A DNA stretch of 21,626 nt, from the NCBI GenBank assembly GCA_040226215.1, contig JAVKFF010000214.1, positions 1 to 21,626 on the forward strand. Direction: 5' to 3'. The notes below the pieces were generated by a model, which searched no databases, was not told the origin of the DNA, and worked only from the letters and a program-made list of their open reading frames with translations. The first letter of the stretch is position 1. The number at the start of each line of letters is the position of its first letter. The DNA is from JAVKFF01 sp040226215 (GTDB taxonomy: Bacteria; Pseudomonadota; Alphaproteobacteria; DSM-16000; Inquilinaceae). A program made the position numbers and the translations under genes. Below, in pieces: positions 13,660 through 21,227 of this stretch.

Positions 13660-13689
13660 TGATCCGGCGAGGGTGCTGGCGCGTAGACA
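13660..13689 (+). promoter_or_regulatory. Candidate ECF-sigma (RpoE/ChrR-type) promoter of rpoH
   Basis: TGATCC (13660-13665) is followed after exactly 18 nt by TAGACA (13684-13689). As I recall it, the Rhodobacter RpoE promoter, used in the singlet-oxygen response and at rpoHII, is TGATCC, 18 nt, TA then A or G. The predicted start near 13695 leaves a leader of about 72 nt before the sigma-factor ATG. No such ECF sigma gene is in this window, so the match rests on the motif and the known link to rpoHII. Confidence 0.45.
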
Positions 13690-13767
13690 GGATGAACGGG
13701 CCCGGCAAGGTGCCCGACTGGCCGATCCGCGGGAGGCGGGCGCTCGAACCGGACGGGAGAGGACGAG

Positions 13768-14652
13768 ATGGCCCATATCGACGATCAGGACACCCAGCGC
13801 GCCAATCTCGGCTATATCCGCGCCTCGATGGCCGAGCCGCTGCTCAGCCGCGAGCGCGAGTTCGAGCTGGCACGGCGCTGGCGCGAGGCGGAGGACGAGG
13901 CGGCGCTGCACAATCTGGTGCGCGCCTATACCCGCCTCGTGGTCGCCGTCGCCGCGCGCTTCCGCAATTACGGCCTGCCCATGGGCGATCTCGTGCAGGA
14001 GGGCAATATCGGCCTGATGCAGGCCGCCGCCCGCTTCGAGCCGGAACGCGAGGTGCGCTTCTCCACCTACGCCACCTGGTGGATCCGCTCGGCCATGCAG
14101 GACTACGTGCTGCGCAACTGGTCGATCGTGCGAACCGGCACCACCGCCGCCCAGAAATCCCTGTTCTTCAACCTGCGCCGGCTGCGCGCCCGCATCGCCG
14201 ACGCCTCCGCCAGCCACATGACGGCCGAGGGCCGCGGCTTCATCGCCAAGGAGCTCGGGGTCAGCGTGCGCGACGTCGAGACCATGGAGAGCCGGCTGCA
14301 GGCCAGCGACCTGTCGCTCAACAGCCCGATGCGCGAGGAAAGCGACGACAACTGGCAGGACTTCCTGGCCGACGAGCGGCCGTCGCCGGAGGCGGTGGTC
14401 ATCGGCACGCGCGACGCCGCCACGCGGTCGCGCTGGCTGGCCGAGGCGATCGGCGAGCTCAGCCCGCGCGAGCAGCGCATCATCCGCCAGCGCCGGCTGA
14501 TCGACGAGGGCGCAACGCTGGAGGAGCTGGGCCGCGAGCTCGGCGTGTCCAAGGAGCGGGTGCGCCAGCTCGAGCACCGGGCGATGATGAAGCTGAAGGA
14601 CCTGATGTCCCGCCGGGTCGCCGACCACGACGAGCTGTTCGTCGAGGCCTGA
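13768..14652 (+). CDS. rpoH: RNA polymerase sigma factor, RpoH/sigma-32 family
   Basis: The 294-residue product is a group 3 sigma factor. Region 2 contains GDLVQEGNIGLMQAAARFEPEREVRFSTYATWWIR (about 73-107) for core binding and -10 recognition. The RpoH box is QKSLFFNLR (129-137), diagnostic for the heat-shock family. Region 4.2 is LEELGRELGVSKERVRQLEHRAMMKLKDL near the C-terminus. Alphaproteobacteria often carry two or more rpoH genes; context and the upstream motif suggest an RpoHII-like paralogue for oxidative stress rather than the main heat-shock factor, which is inference. The ATG at 13768 has GGAGAGGA at good spacing. The gene ends 31 nt from the convergent nuclease-like gene. Confidence 0.93.
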   Translation: MAHIDDQDTQRANLGYIRASMAEPLLSREREFELARRWREAEDEAALHNLVRAYTRLVVAVAARFRNYGLPMGDLVQEGNIGLMQAAARFEPEREVRFSTYATWWIRSAMQDYVLRNWSIVRTGTTAAQKSLFFNLRRLRARIADASASHMTAEGRGFIAKELGVSVRDVETMESRLQASDLSLNSPMREESDDNWQDFLADERPSPEAVVIGTRDAATRSRWLAEAIGELSPREQRIIRQRRLIDEGATLEELGRELGVSKERVRQLEHRAMMKLKDLMSRRVADHDELFVEA

Positions 14653-14672
14653 CTCTCGGGGCCCAGGTGCTG

Positions 14673-14698
14673 AGTCCAGGCGCTCAGTCCAGGCGCTC
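14673..14698. repeat. 13-bp tandem duplication across the stop of the SNase-like gene
   Basis: AGTCCAGGCGCTC occurs twice in perfect tandem (14673-14685 and 14686-14698). The junction overlaps the minus-strand TGA stop at 14686-14684, so one copy encodes the last residues (ERLD) and the other lies just beyond the gene. Confidence 0.85.
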
Positions 14699-15523
14699 GA
14701 TCAGCTCCGGGTGGGTGAGGTCGATCATCGGGCCGTTGCGCCAGTCGATCCAGCCGCGCGCCTGGATCTCCACGCCTTCGAGCGCGAACAGGTCCAGCCC
14801 CGCCGCCTCGAACGACGCCAGGTGGTCGGAGTCGGCCGACAAGGTGAAGTCGGTGCGGAAGTCGCGGCCGAAATTCAGGTACACGCGCCCGCCGGCGCGC
14901 TCCACCGCCAGCACCGTGCCGCGCACGATCTGGTAGGTGTCGGTGTGCCGGCGTTCCACCTCCGCCTGGTCGAGGATGGCGTAGAAGGGTTCGGCCCAGA
15001 TGCCGAGCCCGGCCGCCCGGGCCTGGCGTTCCAGCGCCAGCATCTCGGCGATCGCCGCCCGGTTGTCCGGGAAGGTGTAGACCCGCGCCATGCCGGCGGC
15101 CAGCATCGCGCCCTGGACCCACAGCCCGTCATCGCGCTCGAGATGGCCGAGGCGCCGCTCGTACCGGTCGACGCTGAGGCCGCCATGGGCGACGGTCACC
15201 AGCCGGCCGTCGACGAGATCGGCGAGCAGGGTCCGGGCTTCCTCGGCCAGCGGCCAGTCGACGAAGCCCGGGCGGCCGAGCGCCAGCTTTGGCGCCTGCA
15301 GGCCGATCAGCCGCACCTCGCTGCCGTCGTCGAGGCGTACCGTGTCGCCGTCGACGATCTCCACCACGCGGGCCGTGAAGGCGCGCTCCAGCCCGCCGGG
15401 CAGGGCGGACGGATCGGCGGTGGCCAGCTGGGCGCCGGCGTGATGGCGGGTGGCGGACATGGCAAGGCCGATGCTGGCGATGAGAAGGGCGAAACGGAGC
15501 AGGTAGAGTAGAGGCGGGCGCAT
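14684..15523 (-). CDS. Exported SNase-like (thermonuclease-family) protein with altered active site
   Basis: The 279-residue product starts with a signal peptide (hydrophobic 5-22, likely cleavage near AGAQ, 29-32), so it is probably periplasmic or secreted. The SNase-like OB fold begins with RVVEIVDGDTVRLDDGSEVRLIGLQAPK (52-79). By alignment with staphylococcal nuclease, R71 matches R35 and R123 matches R87, but the D40 position is Q76 and catalytic E43 is K79. I recall relatives that share the QAPK form, so the change may define a subfamily rather than a recent mutation. Nuclease activity should not be assumed. The C-terminal half adds a second beta-rich part (YQIVRGTVLAVERAGGRVYLNFG) of unknown role. 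The ATG at 15523 lacks a clear Shine-Dalgarno; the much longer open frame upstream crosses two genes on the other strand and is spurious. Confidence 0.88.
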   Translation of the reverse strand: MRPPLLYLLRFALLIASIGLAMSATRHHAGAQLATADPSALPGGLERAFTARVVEIVDGDTVRLDDGSEVRLIGLQAPKLALGRPGFVDWPLAEEARTLLADLVDGRLVTVAHGGLSVDRYERRLGHLERDDGLWVQGAMLAAGMARVYTFPDNRAAIAEMLALERQARAAGLGIWAEPFYAILDQAEVERRHTDTYQIVRGTVLAVERAGGRVYLNFGRDFRTDFTLSADSDHLASFEAAGLDLFALEGVEIQARGWIDWRNGPMIDLTHPELIERLD

Positions 15524-15739
15524 GGTCGAGCGGTAGATTAGCTGCAATGCCCAAGCGGGCAAAGCGCGGGGGCCAAGGCACCGGGTGGACGGACGGCGCG
15601 CGCCGGCGTGGCGGGCGTTGAGCTTCCCCGCAAAACGCTTGAACCGCCGGGTGTTTCGGTCCAAGTCAAGGCGCTTCCAGAAGCGTGATCCCCAGAAGGC
15701 GGCGTGCCGGCGCCGCACCCGGAAACCGATGCGGCCCGC
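15524..15739. promoter_or_regulatory. Divergent intergenic region with a CGCTTC dyad
   Basis: This 216-nt region lies between the SNase-like gene (-) and the peptidase gene (+). CGCTTC-CA-GAAGCG (15672-15685) is a perfect short dyad and could be an operator or a small hairpin in the peptidase leader. I cannot identify a confident promoter for either gene. Confidence 0.35.
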
Positions 15740-16705
15740 ATGACCCTGTCCCGCGAACCCCTGTTCCCGCCGATCGAGCCCTACCGCATGGACCGCCTGG
15801 CGGTGGGCGACGGCCATCAGATCTATTTCGAGGAATGCGGCCGGCGCGACGGCGCGCCCGTGGTCTTCCTGCATGGCGGCCCGGGCGCCGGCGCCTCGCC
15901 GATGCACCGCCGCTTCTTCGACCCGCAGCACTACCGCATCGTCGTCTTCGACCAGCGCGGCGCCGGCCGCTCGACCCCCTTCGCCGGCATCCAGGCCAAC
16001 GACCCCGGGGCGCTGGTGCGCGACATGGAGGCCCTGCGCCTGCATCTCGGCATCGAGCGCTGGCACGTCTTCGGCGGCTCCTGGGGCTCGACGCTGGCCA
16101 TGCTCTACGCCCAGAGCCATCCGGAGCGCTGCCTGTCGCTGGTCCTGCGCGGCATCTTCCTGATGACCCGGGCGGAGGTGGACTGGTTCCTCGGCGGCAT
16201 GGGCCGCTTCTTCCCCGAGGCGCATGAGCGTTTCGTGCGGCCGATTCCGGCGGCCGAGCGCGGCGACCTGCTGGGCGCATACTACCGGCGGCTGATCGAC
16301 CCGGACCCCTCGGTGCACGTGCCGGCGGCGGCGGCCTGGGCCAGCTACGAGGCGGCCTGCTCCACCCTGCTGCCCAATCCGCGCGCCGTCGCCTCCAATG
16401 CCGAGGCGCACCAGTCGCTGGCGCTGAGCCGCATCGAGGCGCATTTCTTCGCCAACCATCTGTTCGAGCCGGAGAACCGCCTGCTGCGCGACCTCGACCG
16501 GCTTTCGACCATTCCGGCCGTGATCGTGCAGGGCCGCTACGACGTGGTCTGCCCGCCGCGGACCGCCATCACGCTCGGCGCGGCCTGGCCGCAGGCCCAG
16601 CTCACTATCGTGCCCGACGCCGGGCACTCGGCGATGGAGCCCGGCATCCGCGCCGCGCTGGTCGAAGCCACGCAGCGCTTCCGGCGCATCCCCGCCGCGG
16701 TGTGA
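15740..16705 (+). CDS. pip: Proline iminopeptidase (peptidase family S33)
   Basis: This 321-residue alpha/beta hydrolase removes N-terminal proline from peptides in the cytoplasm. It matches the Neisseria and Xanthomonas enzymes along its length: an N-terminal GDGHQIYFEECG, the oxyanion-hole HGGPGAGAS, DQRGAGRS, the nucleophile S114 in GGSWGS, D268 in VQGRYDVVCPP and H296 in AGHSAMEP. The helical cap between the nucleophile and the acid is of normal size. The ATG at 15740 gives a length like known enzymes but has no visible Shine-Dalgarno. A GTG at 15704, four bases after AGAAGG, would add twelve residues and is a real alternative. The gene appears monocistronic. Confidence 0.94.
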   Translation: MTLSREPLFPPIEPYRMDRLAVGDGHQIYFEECGRRDGAPVVFLHGGPGAGASPMHRRFFDPQHYRIVVFDQRGAGRSTPFAGIQANDPGALVRDMEALRLHLGIERWHVFGGSWGSTLAMLYAQSHPERCLSLVLRGIFLMTRAEVDWFLGGMGRFFPEAHERFVRPIPAAERGDLLGAYYRRLIDPDPSVHVPAAAAWASYEAACSTLLPNPRAVASNAEAHQSLALSRIEAHFFANHLFEPENRLLRDLDRLSTIPAVIVQGRYDVVCPPRTAITLGAAWPQAQLTIVPDAGHSAMEPGIRAALVEATQRFRRIPAAV

Positions 16706-16741
16706 GGTGCCGGGGTGAGATGCCGGGGTGAGATGCCGGGA
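16703..16741. repeat. Three tandem 13-bp units at the pip stop codon
   Basis: Units of TGAGATGCCGGGG lie at 16703-16715 (G at position 5), 16716-16728 (exact) and 16729-16741 (A at the last position). The first unit begins with the TGA stop codon of pip. The array is just downstream of the coding region and has no obvious hairpin potential. Confidence 0.85.
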
Positions 16742-16799
16742 CTGGGCCGGGCCATGCCGCCGGTTCGCCCCGAAAACCGGCCGATTTCGGCCCCACCCC

Positions 16800-16829
16800 T
16801 TGGTTTCCGGGCCGCAAATGCGCCATATT
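16800..16829 (+). promoter_or_regulatory. Candidate sigma-70 promoter of chvI
   Basis: TTGGTT (16800-16805), 18 nt and CATATT (16824-16829) lie 83 nt upstream of the chvI ATG. Four of six -35 bases and four of six -10 bases fit the consensus. It is the only AT-rich segment between pip and chvI. Confidence 0.4.
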
Positions 16830-16912
16830 GCGCCGTGACTGTCGCGAATTGTGGCGGGGCGACCGCATCGCCAGATGAGGCCGGTTGGCGCAGCCGAAAA
16901 GGAAATTGAATC

Positions 16913-17611
16913 ATGAGTCAGGCCATTGCCCTGGTCGACGATGACCGCAACATCCTGACCTCGGTGTCGATGTCGCTCGAGGCGGAGGGCTTCGAGGTGC
17001 GGACCTATGCCGATGGCGACGAGGCCTGGCGCGGCATCAGCCAACGCCCGGTCGATCTGGCCGTGCTGGACATCAAGATGCCGCGCATGGACGGCATGGA
17101 ACTGCTACAGCGCCTGCGCCAGGTCTCCAACATGCCGGTGATCTTCCTGACCTCGAAGGACGACGAGGTGGACGAGCTCCTGGGCCTGCGCATGGGCGCG
17201 GACGACTACATCAAGAAGCCATTCTCCCAGCGCCTCCTGATCGAGCGCATCCGGGCGCTGCTGCGCCGCGAGCAGCTGGCCCAGTCGGACGAGGTGGGCG
17301 AGCCCGAGGACGTCATCGCGCGCGGCGAGCTGACGCTGGATTCGAGCCGCCACGCCTGCTCGTGGAAGAACCAGAAGATCGAACTGACGGTGACCGAGTT
17401 CCTTTTGGTCAAGGCGCTGGCGACGCGGCCCGGCCACGTCAAGAGCCGCGACCAGCTGATGGACGCCGCCTATGGCGAGCATATCTATGTCGACGACCGC
17501 ACCATCGACAGCCACATCAAGCGCATCCGCAAGAAGTTCAAGGTGGTCGACACCGATTTCCAGCAGATCGAGACGCTTTACGGTGTAGGCTACCGCTACA
17601 AGGAGGCTTGA
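16913..17611 (+). CDS. chvI: Response regulator ChvI (OmpR/PhoB family)
   Basis: The 232-residue product has a receiver domain (about 4-118) with acidic D9 and D10, the phosphoacceptor D53 in VLDIKMPRMDGMELL, T80 and K102. A winged-helix DNA-binding domain follows (about 135-230) ending TLYGVGYRYKEA. The sequence ALVDDDRNILTSVSMSLEAEGFEVRTYADG is the ChvI N-terminus known from Agrobacterium, Sinorhizobium (ExoS/ChvI) and Brucella (BvrR), where the system responds to acid or envelope stress and controls exopolysaccharide, motility and outer-membrane genes. The start is preceded by AAAGGAAA at good spacing. The cognate kinase follows after 154 nt, so the two probably form one operon. Confidence 0.95.
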   Translation: MSQAIALVDDDRNILTSVSMSLEAEGFEVRTYADGDEAWRGISQRPVDLAVLDIKMPRMDGMELLQRLRQVSNMPVIFLTSKDDEVDELLGLRMGADDYIKKPFSQRLLIERIRALLRREQLAQSDEVGEPEDVIARGELTLDSSRHACSWKNQKIELTVTEFLLVKALATRPGHVKSRDQLMDAAYGEHIYVDDRTIDSHIKRIRKKFKVVDTDFQQIETLYGVGYRYKEA

Positions 17612-17715
17612 CGGCCCCCTTGGCGAGGGTCTGGAGCGGTTGGCGGGCGGCGGGACGCGGGTTCGCGCGCCCCCGCTCCTCAGCGTCGGGAACGAGCGGG
17701 GTGTCGGCAATGAGC

Positions 17716-17754
17716 CGAACTGCCCGCTCCGGGTCGTCGGCCGAGGGCAGTTCG
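17716..17754 (+). promoter_or_regulatory. Hairpin in the chvI-chvG spacer next to the chvG start
   Basis: CGAACTGCCC (17716-17725) is perfectly complementary to GGGCAGTTCG (17745-17754), with a 19-nt loop. The 3' arm ends 11 bases before the chvG ATG, over the place where a Shine-Dalgarno would be expected; none is obvious. The stem could limit chvG translation or adjust the kinase-to-regulator ratio. No T-run follows, so termination is less likely. Confidence 0.5.
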
Positions 17755-17765
17755 CCGGTAGTGGC

Positions 17766-19526
17766 ATGACCGATACGGACCTGAGAGTCATCGCGGAGGA
17801 ATTGCGGCCCCAGCGCGCCCGGCGCGCCGGACGCCGGCCTGCGTCGGCAGGTCCAACCCAGGACCGGTCGAATGGCCGCGAGGATCTGCGCGCGGAGGAC
17901 CGGGCCGAGGCGCCGTCCTGGACGCCGCCGCGCCGCCGCCGCCGCTTCTCCAAGCTCACCTTGCGCGTGCTGGCGATCAACATGTTCGCGCTCGCCATCC
18001 TGGTCGGCGGCATGCTCTATCTCGGCCGCTACGAGGAGCGGCTGATCCAGTCGGAACTGGACAGCCTGCGCACGGAGGCGTCGATCTTCGCCGGCGCCCT
18101 GGCCGAGGGCGCGATCGACCAGAACCCCAACGCGATCCGCCAGCTGCTGATCCCCGACCGCGCCCTGCCGATGGTGCGGCGTCTGAACGAGACCACGGAA
18201 TCGCGGACCCGGCTGTTCGACGAGAACGGCGACCTCCTGGCCGACAGCCGCACGCTGGGCGGGCCGGGCGGACTGATCGAGATCGAGCTGCTGCCGCCGC
18301 CCCAGCAACAGGGCTGGCTGCGGCGCGCCTTCGACACCGTCTACGACTGGGTCACCGGCCTGATGCCGCAGCGCAAGCGCTGGCCGGCCTACGAGGAGCG
18401 GCCGGACCAGTCGGCCTACGACTATCCGGCCGTGGCCCAGGCCTATCGCGGCGAGGTGGCGCGCCAGATCTGGACCGCGCCCGACGGCAACGGCCTGCTG
18501 CTGGGCGTTTCCGTGCCGGTGCAGCATCTCCGCGAGGTGGTGGGCGCGGTCTTCGTCACCCGCCAGACCTCCTCCATCGAGGCCGCCATGCAGGCGGTGC
18601 GGGAGGAGATCCTCTTCGTCTTCGCCGTGGCGCTCGGCGTCACCGTGCTGCTCTCGCTCTACCTCGCCGGCACCATCACGAGGCCGATCCGGCGACTTGC
18701 CGGGGCGGCGGAGGCGGTGCGCTCCGGTCGCGGACGCGAGGTCGAGATCCCCGACTTCACCCGGCGGCGCGACGAGATCGGCGACCTCTCGGGCTCGCTG
18801 CGCGCCATGACCGACGCGCTGTGGGCGCGCATGGACGCCATCGAGCGCTTCGCGGCGGATGTCAGCCACGAGATCAAGAACCCGCTGACCTCGCTCAGGA
18901 GCGCGGTGGAGACCACGGCACGCATCAAGGATCCCGAGCAGCAGCGCCGCCTGATGGCGATCATCCTGGAGGACGTCACCCGGCTCGACCGGCTGATCAC
19001 CGACATCTCCGACGCCTCGCGCCTGGACGCCGAGCTCAGCCGGGCGGAGAGCGAGCGGGTCGACATGCGGCGCCTGGTGGAGACGCTGGGCGAACTCTAC
19101 CGGCCGCAGATGGAGGAGAAGGGCCTCGCCATCTCGGTCCGCATCGAGGGCGACGGCGCCTTCGACGTGCTCGGCCTGGAGACCCGTCTGTTCCAGGTCT
19201 TCCGCAACCTGATCGGCAACGCCATCACCTTCTCGCCCGAGGGCGGCACGGTGACGCTGGCGGCCCGGCGCGCCACCATCAAGGGGCGTCGACTGGTGGA
19301 AGTGCTGATCCGCGACGAGGGGCCGGGCATCCCGCCGGCCAAGCTCAAGGCGATCTTCGACCGCTTCTACACCGAGCGGCCGGCGGCGGAGAAATTCGGC
19401 ACCCATTCCGGCCTCGGACTGTCGATCTCCAAGCAGATCATCGACGCCCACGAGGGCAGCATCGAGGCCCGCAACCGCGCCGACCGCTCCGGCGCGGAAT
19501 TCATCGTCCGCATCCCGGCGCTGTGA
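17766..19526 (+). CDS. chvG: Sensor histidine kinase ChvG
   Basis: The 586-residue inner-membrane kinase partners ChvI. A variable basic N-terminal segment of about 60 residues (PPRRRRRFSKLTLRVLAINM) precedes the first membrane helix (about 67-87). A periplasmic sensor region follows to about 280, the second helix lies at about 281-303, then a HAMP linker, the HisKA dimerisation helix with H368 in VSHEIKNPLTSLRSAVE, and the ATPase domain with an N box (FRNLIGNAITFSPEGG, from about 479), DEGPGIPPAK and HSGLGLSISKQII. In relatives the periplasmic repressor ExoR controls this kinase; none is in the window. The ATG at 17766 has a weak ribosome site; a TTG at 17640 is less likely. HprK and PTS genes, common downstream in this class, are missing. 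Confidence 0.95.
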   Translation: MTDTDLRVIAEELRPQRARRAGRRPASAGPTQDRSNGREDLRAEDRAEAPSWTPPRRRRRFSKLTLRVLAINMFALAILVGGMLYLGRYEERLIQSELDSLRTEASIFAGALAEGAIDQNPNAIRQLLIPDRALPMVRRLNETTESRTRLFDENGDLLADSRTLGGPGGLIEIELLPPPQQQGWLRRAFDTVYDWVTGLMPQRKRWPAYEERPDQSAYDYPAVAQAYRGEVARQIWTAPDGNGLLLGVSVPVQHLREVVGAVFVTRQTSSIEAAMQAVREEILFVFAVALGVTVLLSLYLAGTITRPIRRLAGAAEAVRSGRGREVEIPDFTRRRDEIGDLSGSLRAMTDALWARMDAIERFAADVSHEIKNPLTSLRSAVETTARIKDPEQQRRLMAIILEDVTRLDRLITDISDASRLDAELSRAESERVDMRRLVETLGELYRPQMEEKGLAISVRIEGDGAFDVLGLETRLFQVFRNLIGNAITFSPEGGTVTLAARRATIKGRRLVEVLIRDEGPGIPPAKLKAIFDRFYTERPAAEKFGTHSGLGLSISKQIIDAHEGSIEARNRADRSGAEFIVRIPAL

Positions 19527-19528
19527 GG

Positions 19529-19570
19529 CGACAAGGGGGGCAGGGCGTCGCCGCCCTGCCCTGCCTGTCG
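19529..19570. terminator. Bidirectional terminator between chvG and the esterase gene
   Basis: GGGCAGGGCG (19538-19547), loop TCGC, CGCCCTGCCC (19552-19561) forms a perfect 10-bp stem. Outside it, CGACA (19529-19533) pairs with TGTCG (19566-19570). The structure sits between two convergent genes and could serve both, although neither side has a long T-run. Confidence 0.75.
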
Positions 19571-19594
19571 TCCGGCAGCCGGTGAAACGACCGT

Positions 19595-21163
19595 CTACTC
19601 CCCGCAGGTCCAGTTCGAGGCGTCCAGTGGGTCACCGCTGCCACTGTATACCGCCTGTTGCGGGTAGGGGCAGAGCAGCTGGGAGTCGTCGCTGGCCCCA
19701 CTCTCCGCGACCATCCGCTCTGGGGCCTGGCCGCCCTCCACCCAGTCGATCAGTGTCGACATGGCGTCGATGCGGTCGGGGCCGACGCCACCGCGGCAGT
19801 GGAACATGCCGGGCACAGTGAAGAAGCGGTAGGTATCGGCGGCCGTCTCCCCCATCGTCGCCATCACGTCCTCGTAATAGCCGATGCCCATCAGCGGGTT
19901 GAGAGCCGTGTCGGCCCAGCCGAAATAGGTGACCATGCGGCCGCCGGCGGCATGGAAGGCGGAGAGGTCGGGATTGGTGGTGTCGAGGAGCTGGCGGATG
20001 GTGGTGATGCGCGCCGGATCCTCGTCGAAGTCGAACTGGCGCCAGTCGATGTCGGGATCGTCGGGGATGAAGGCCATGTTCTCCACGAAGGACTGGCCAT
20101 AGAGCGCCTGCCGGCTCGGCCCCTCGGAAACCAGCCAGAAATCCCAGCCGCTATCGCCCCTGGCGTCCGCCGCCTCGGCGCTGACGGGCTGTCCGGGGAA
20201 GTAGACCTCGCCCTGGCTCATGGTACCGCCATAGATGCGCGACACGGCGTCAACCTGGGCCTGGCTGAGGCAGGAATCGGCCACGGCGCCGTCGCATACG
20301 GGAAGGTGGGCGGCCGGATCGAAATCGCACTGGCGCGGGTCGCGGATCAGGCCGTCCTCCGCGCCGTCGAGCGCGTCGCACTGGCCGTACACCACCTCCG
20401 CCATGGTGGCGAGCTGTCCGTCGCTGAGCGGCTCGGCGCTCTCGATCGCCAGGGTGTTCCAGACGAACTCGATCATGATGTCGGTGAAGTTGAGCACCGG
20501 GGCACCGGCGACAATACCGTCGAAGACCTCCGGAAAGCGCTGGGCGAAGACCAGACCCTGGCGACCCCCTGTCGAGCAGCCGTCCCAGTAGGAGTAGCTG
20601 TCGGCCTGGCCGTAATACTCCGCCACCAGGTCCTGGGCGGTGATCGCGGTCAGGTAGATCGAGCGGTAGGTGTAGTCGACCTCCGCCGCCAGGTCCCGGT
20701 AGGCGAAGGTGCCGAGGGGGAAGACGCTGGCATCGTGGCCGGTATCCGTGTAGGCGGCGGCGAAACCGGCCGTTACGGCCGCGTCGCGGGCGCCGCCGCG
20801 ACTGCCGTCGCCCGGCTGGGTCCCGGCATAGCCGCCATTGCCGTGCATGTAGAAGCGGCCGTTCCACGCCGTCGGCAGGTTCACCTGGAAACGGATCTCC
20901 GGCCGGATCAGCCCGTCGAGACGGCAGTGCTCGGGCACCGTGTCGCTGGCGGGGATGATCGCGGCGGAGAAGATCGTGAAGTCGTAGGTGGTGCGGTAGG
21001 CGAAGTCGGCGCAGGCCATGGACGGCGCCGCGGCGAGGGCCGACAGGTCGACCGTGGCGGGGCTGCCGGTGAAGCTGTAGCCATTCTGGGCCAGGGCCGG
21101 CGCGGCGGCGGTGCAACCGAGAAGAGTGGTGCAAAATAATGCATATCTGGTCTTGCTTCTCAT
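19595..21163 (-). CDS. Secreted tannase/feruloyl-esterase-family hydrolase
   Basis: The 522-residue product has a signal peptide (1-25, cleavage ALA/Q), so it is exported. It fits the tannase/feruloyl esterase family, which hydrolyses ester bonds of plant phenolic or related aromatic acids. The family triad is seen as S197 in GCSTGGRQG, D418 in GWADTALNP and H455 in GMFHCRGG. C196 and C456, next to the serine and histidine, form the typical CS-D-HC disulfide arrangement. A calcium site is suggested by CDALDGAEDGLIRDPRQC (262-279). The exact substrate (tannin, ferulate or an MHET-like diester) cannot be read from sequence. The ATG at 21163 has GGGGGAG at good spacing. The gene is monocistronic, bounded by a terminator and a good promoter candidate. 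Confidence 0.93.
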   Translation of the reverse strand: MRSKTRYALFCTTLLGCTAAAPALAQNGYSFTGSPATVDLSALAAAPSMACADFAYRTTYDFTIFSAAIIPASDTVPEHCRLDGLIRPEIRFQVNLPTAWNGRFYMHGNGGYAGTQPGDGSRGGARDAAVTAGFAAAYTDTGHDASVFPLGTFAYRDLAAEVDYTYRSIYLTAITAQDLVAEYYGQADSYSYWDGCSTGGRQGLVFAQRFPEVFDGIVAGAPVLNFTDIMIEFVWNTLAIESAEPLSDGQLATMAEVVYGQCDALDGAEDGLIRDPRQCDFDPAAHLPVCDGAVADSCLSQAQVDAVSRIYGGTMSQGEVYFPGQPVSAEAADARGDSGWDFWLVSEGPSRQALYGQSFVENMAFIPDDPDIDWRQFDFDEDPARITTIRQLLDTTNPDLSAFHAAGGRMVTYFGWADTALNPLMGIGYYEDVMATMGETAADTYRFFTVPGMFHCRGGVGPDRIDAMSTLIDWVEGGQAPERMVAESGASDDSQLLCPYPQQAVYSGSGDPLDASNWTCGE

Positions 21164-21227
21164 GGCGGCTCCCCCAGGTTATCGAGATTTTCGCGTTTTT
21201 GTTACATTCGCAAGGGCGAATGGAGCA

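Noticed and set aside
15524..17044. N-terminal part of a 786-codon minus-strand frame leading into the SNase-like gene.
   Set aside because: It is antisense to pip and the start of chvI; the real protein begins with a signal peptide at 15523.
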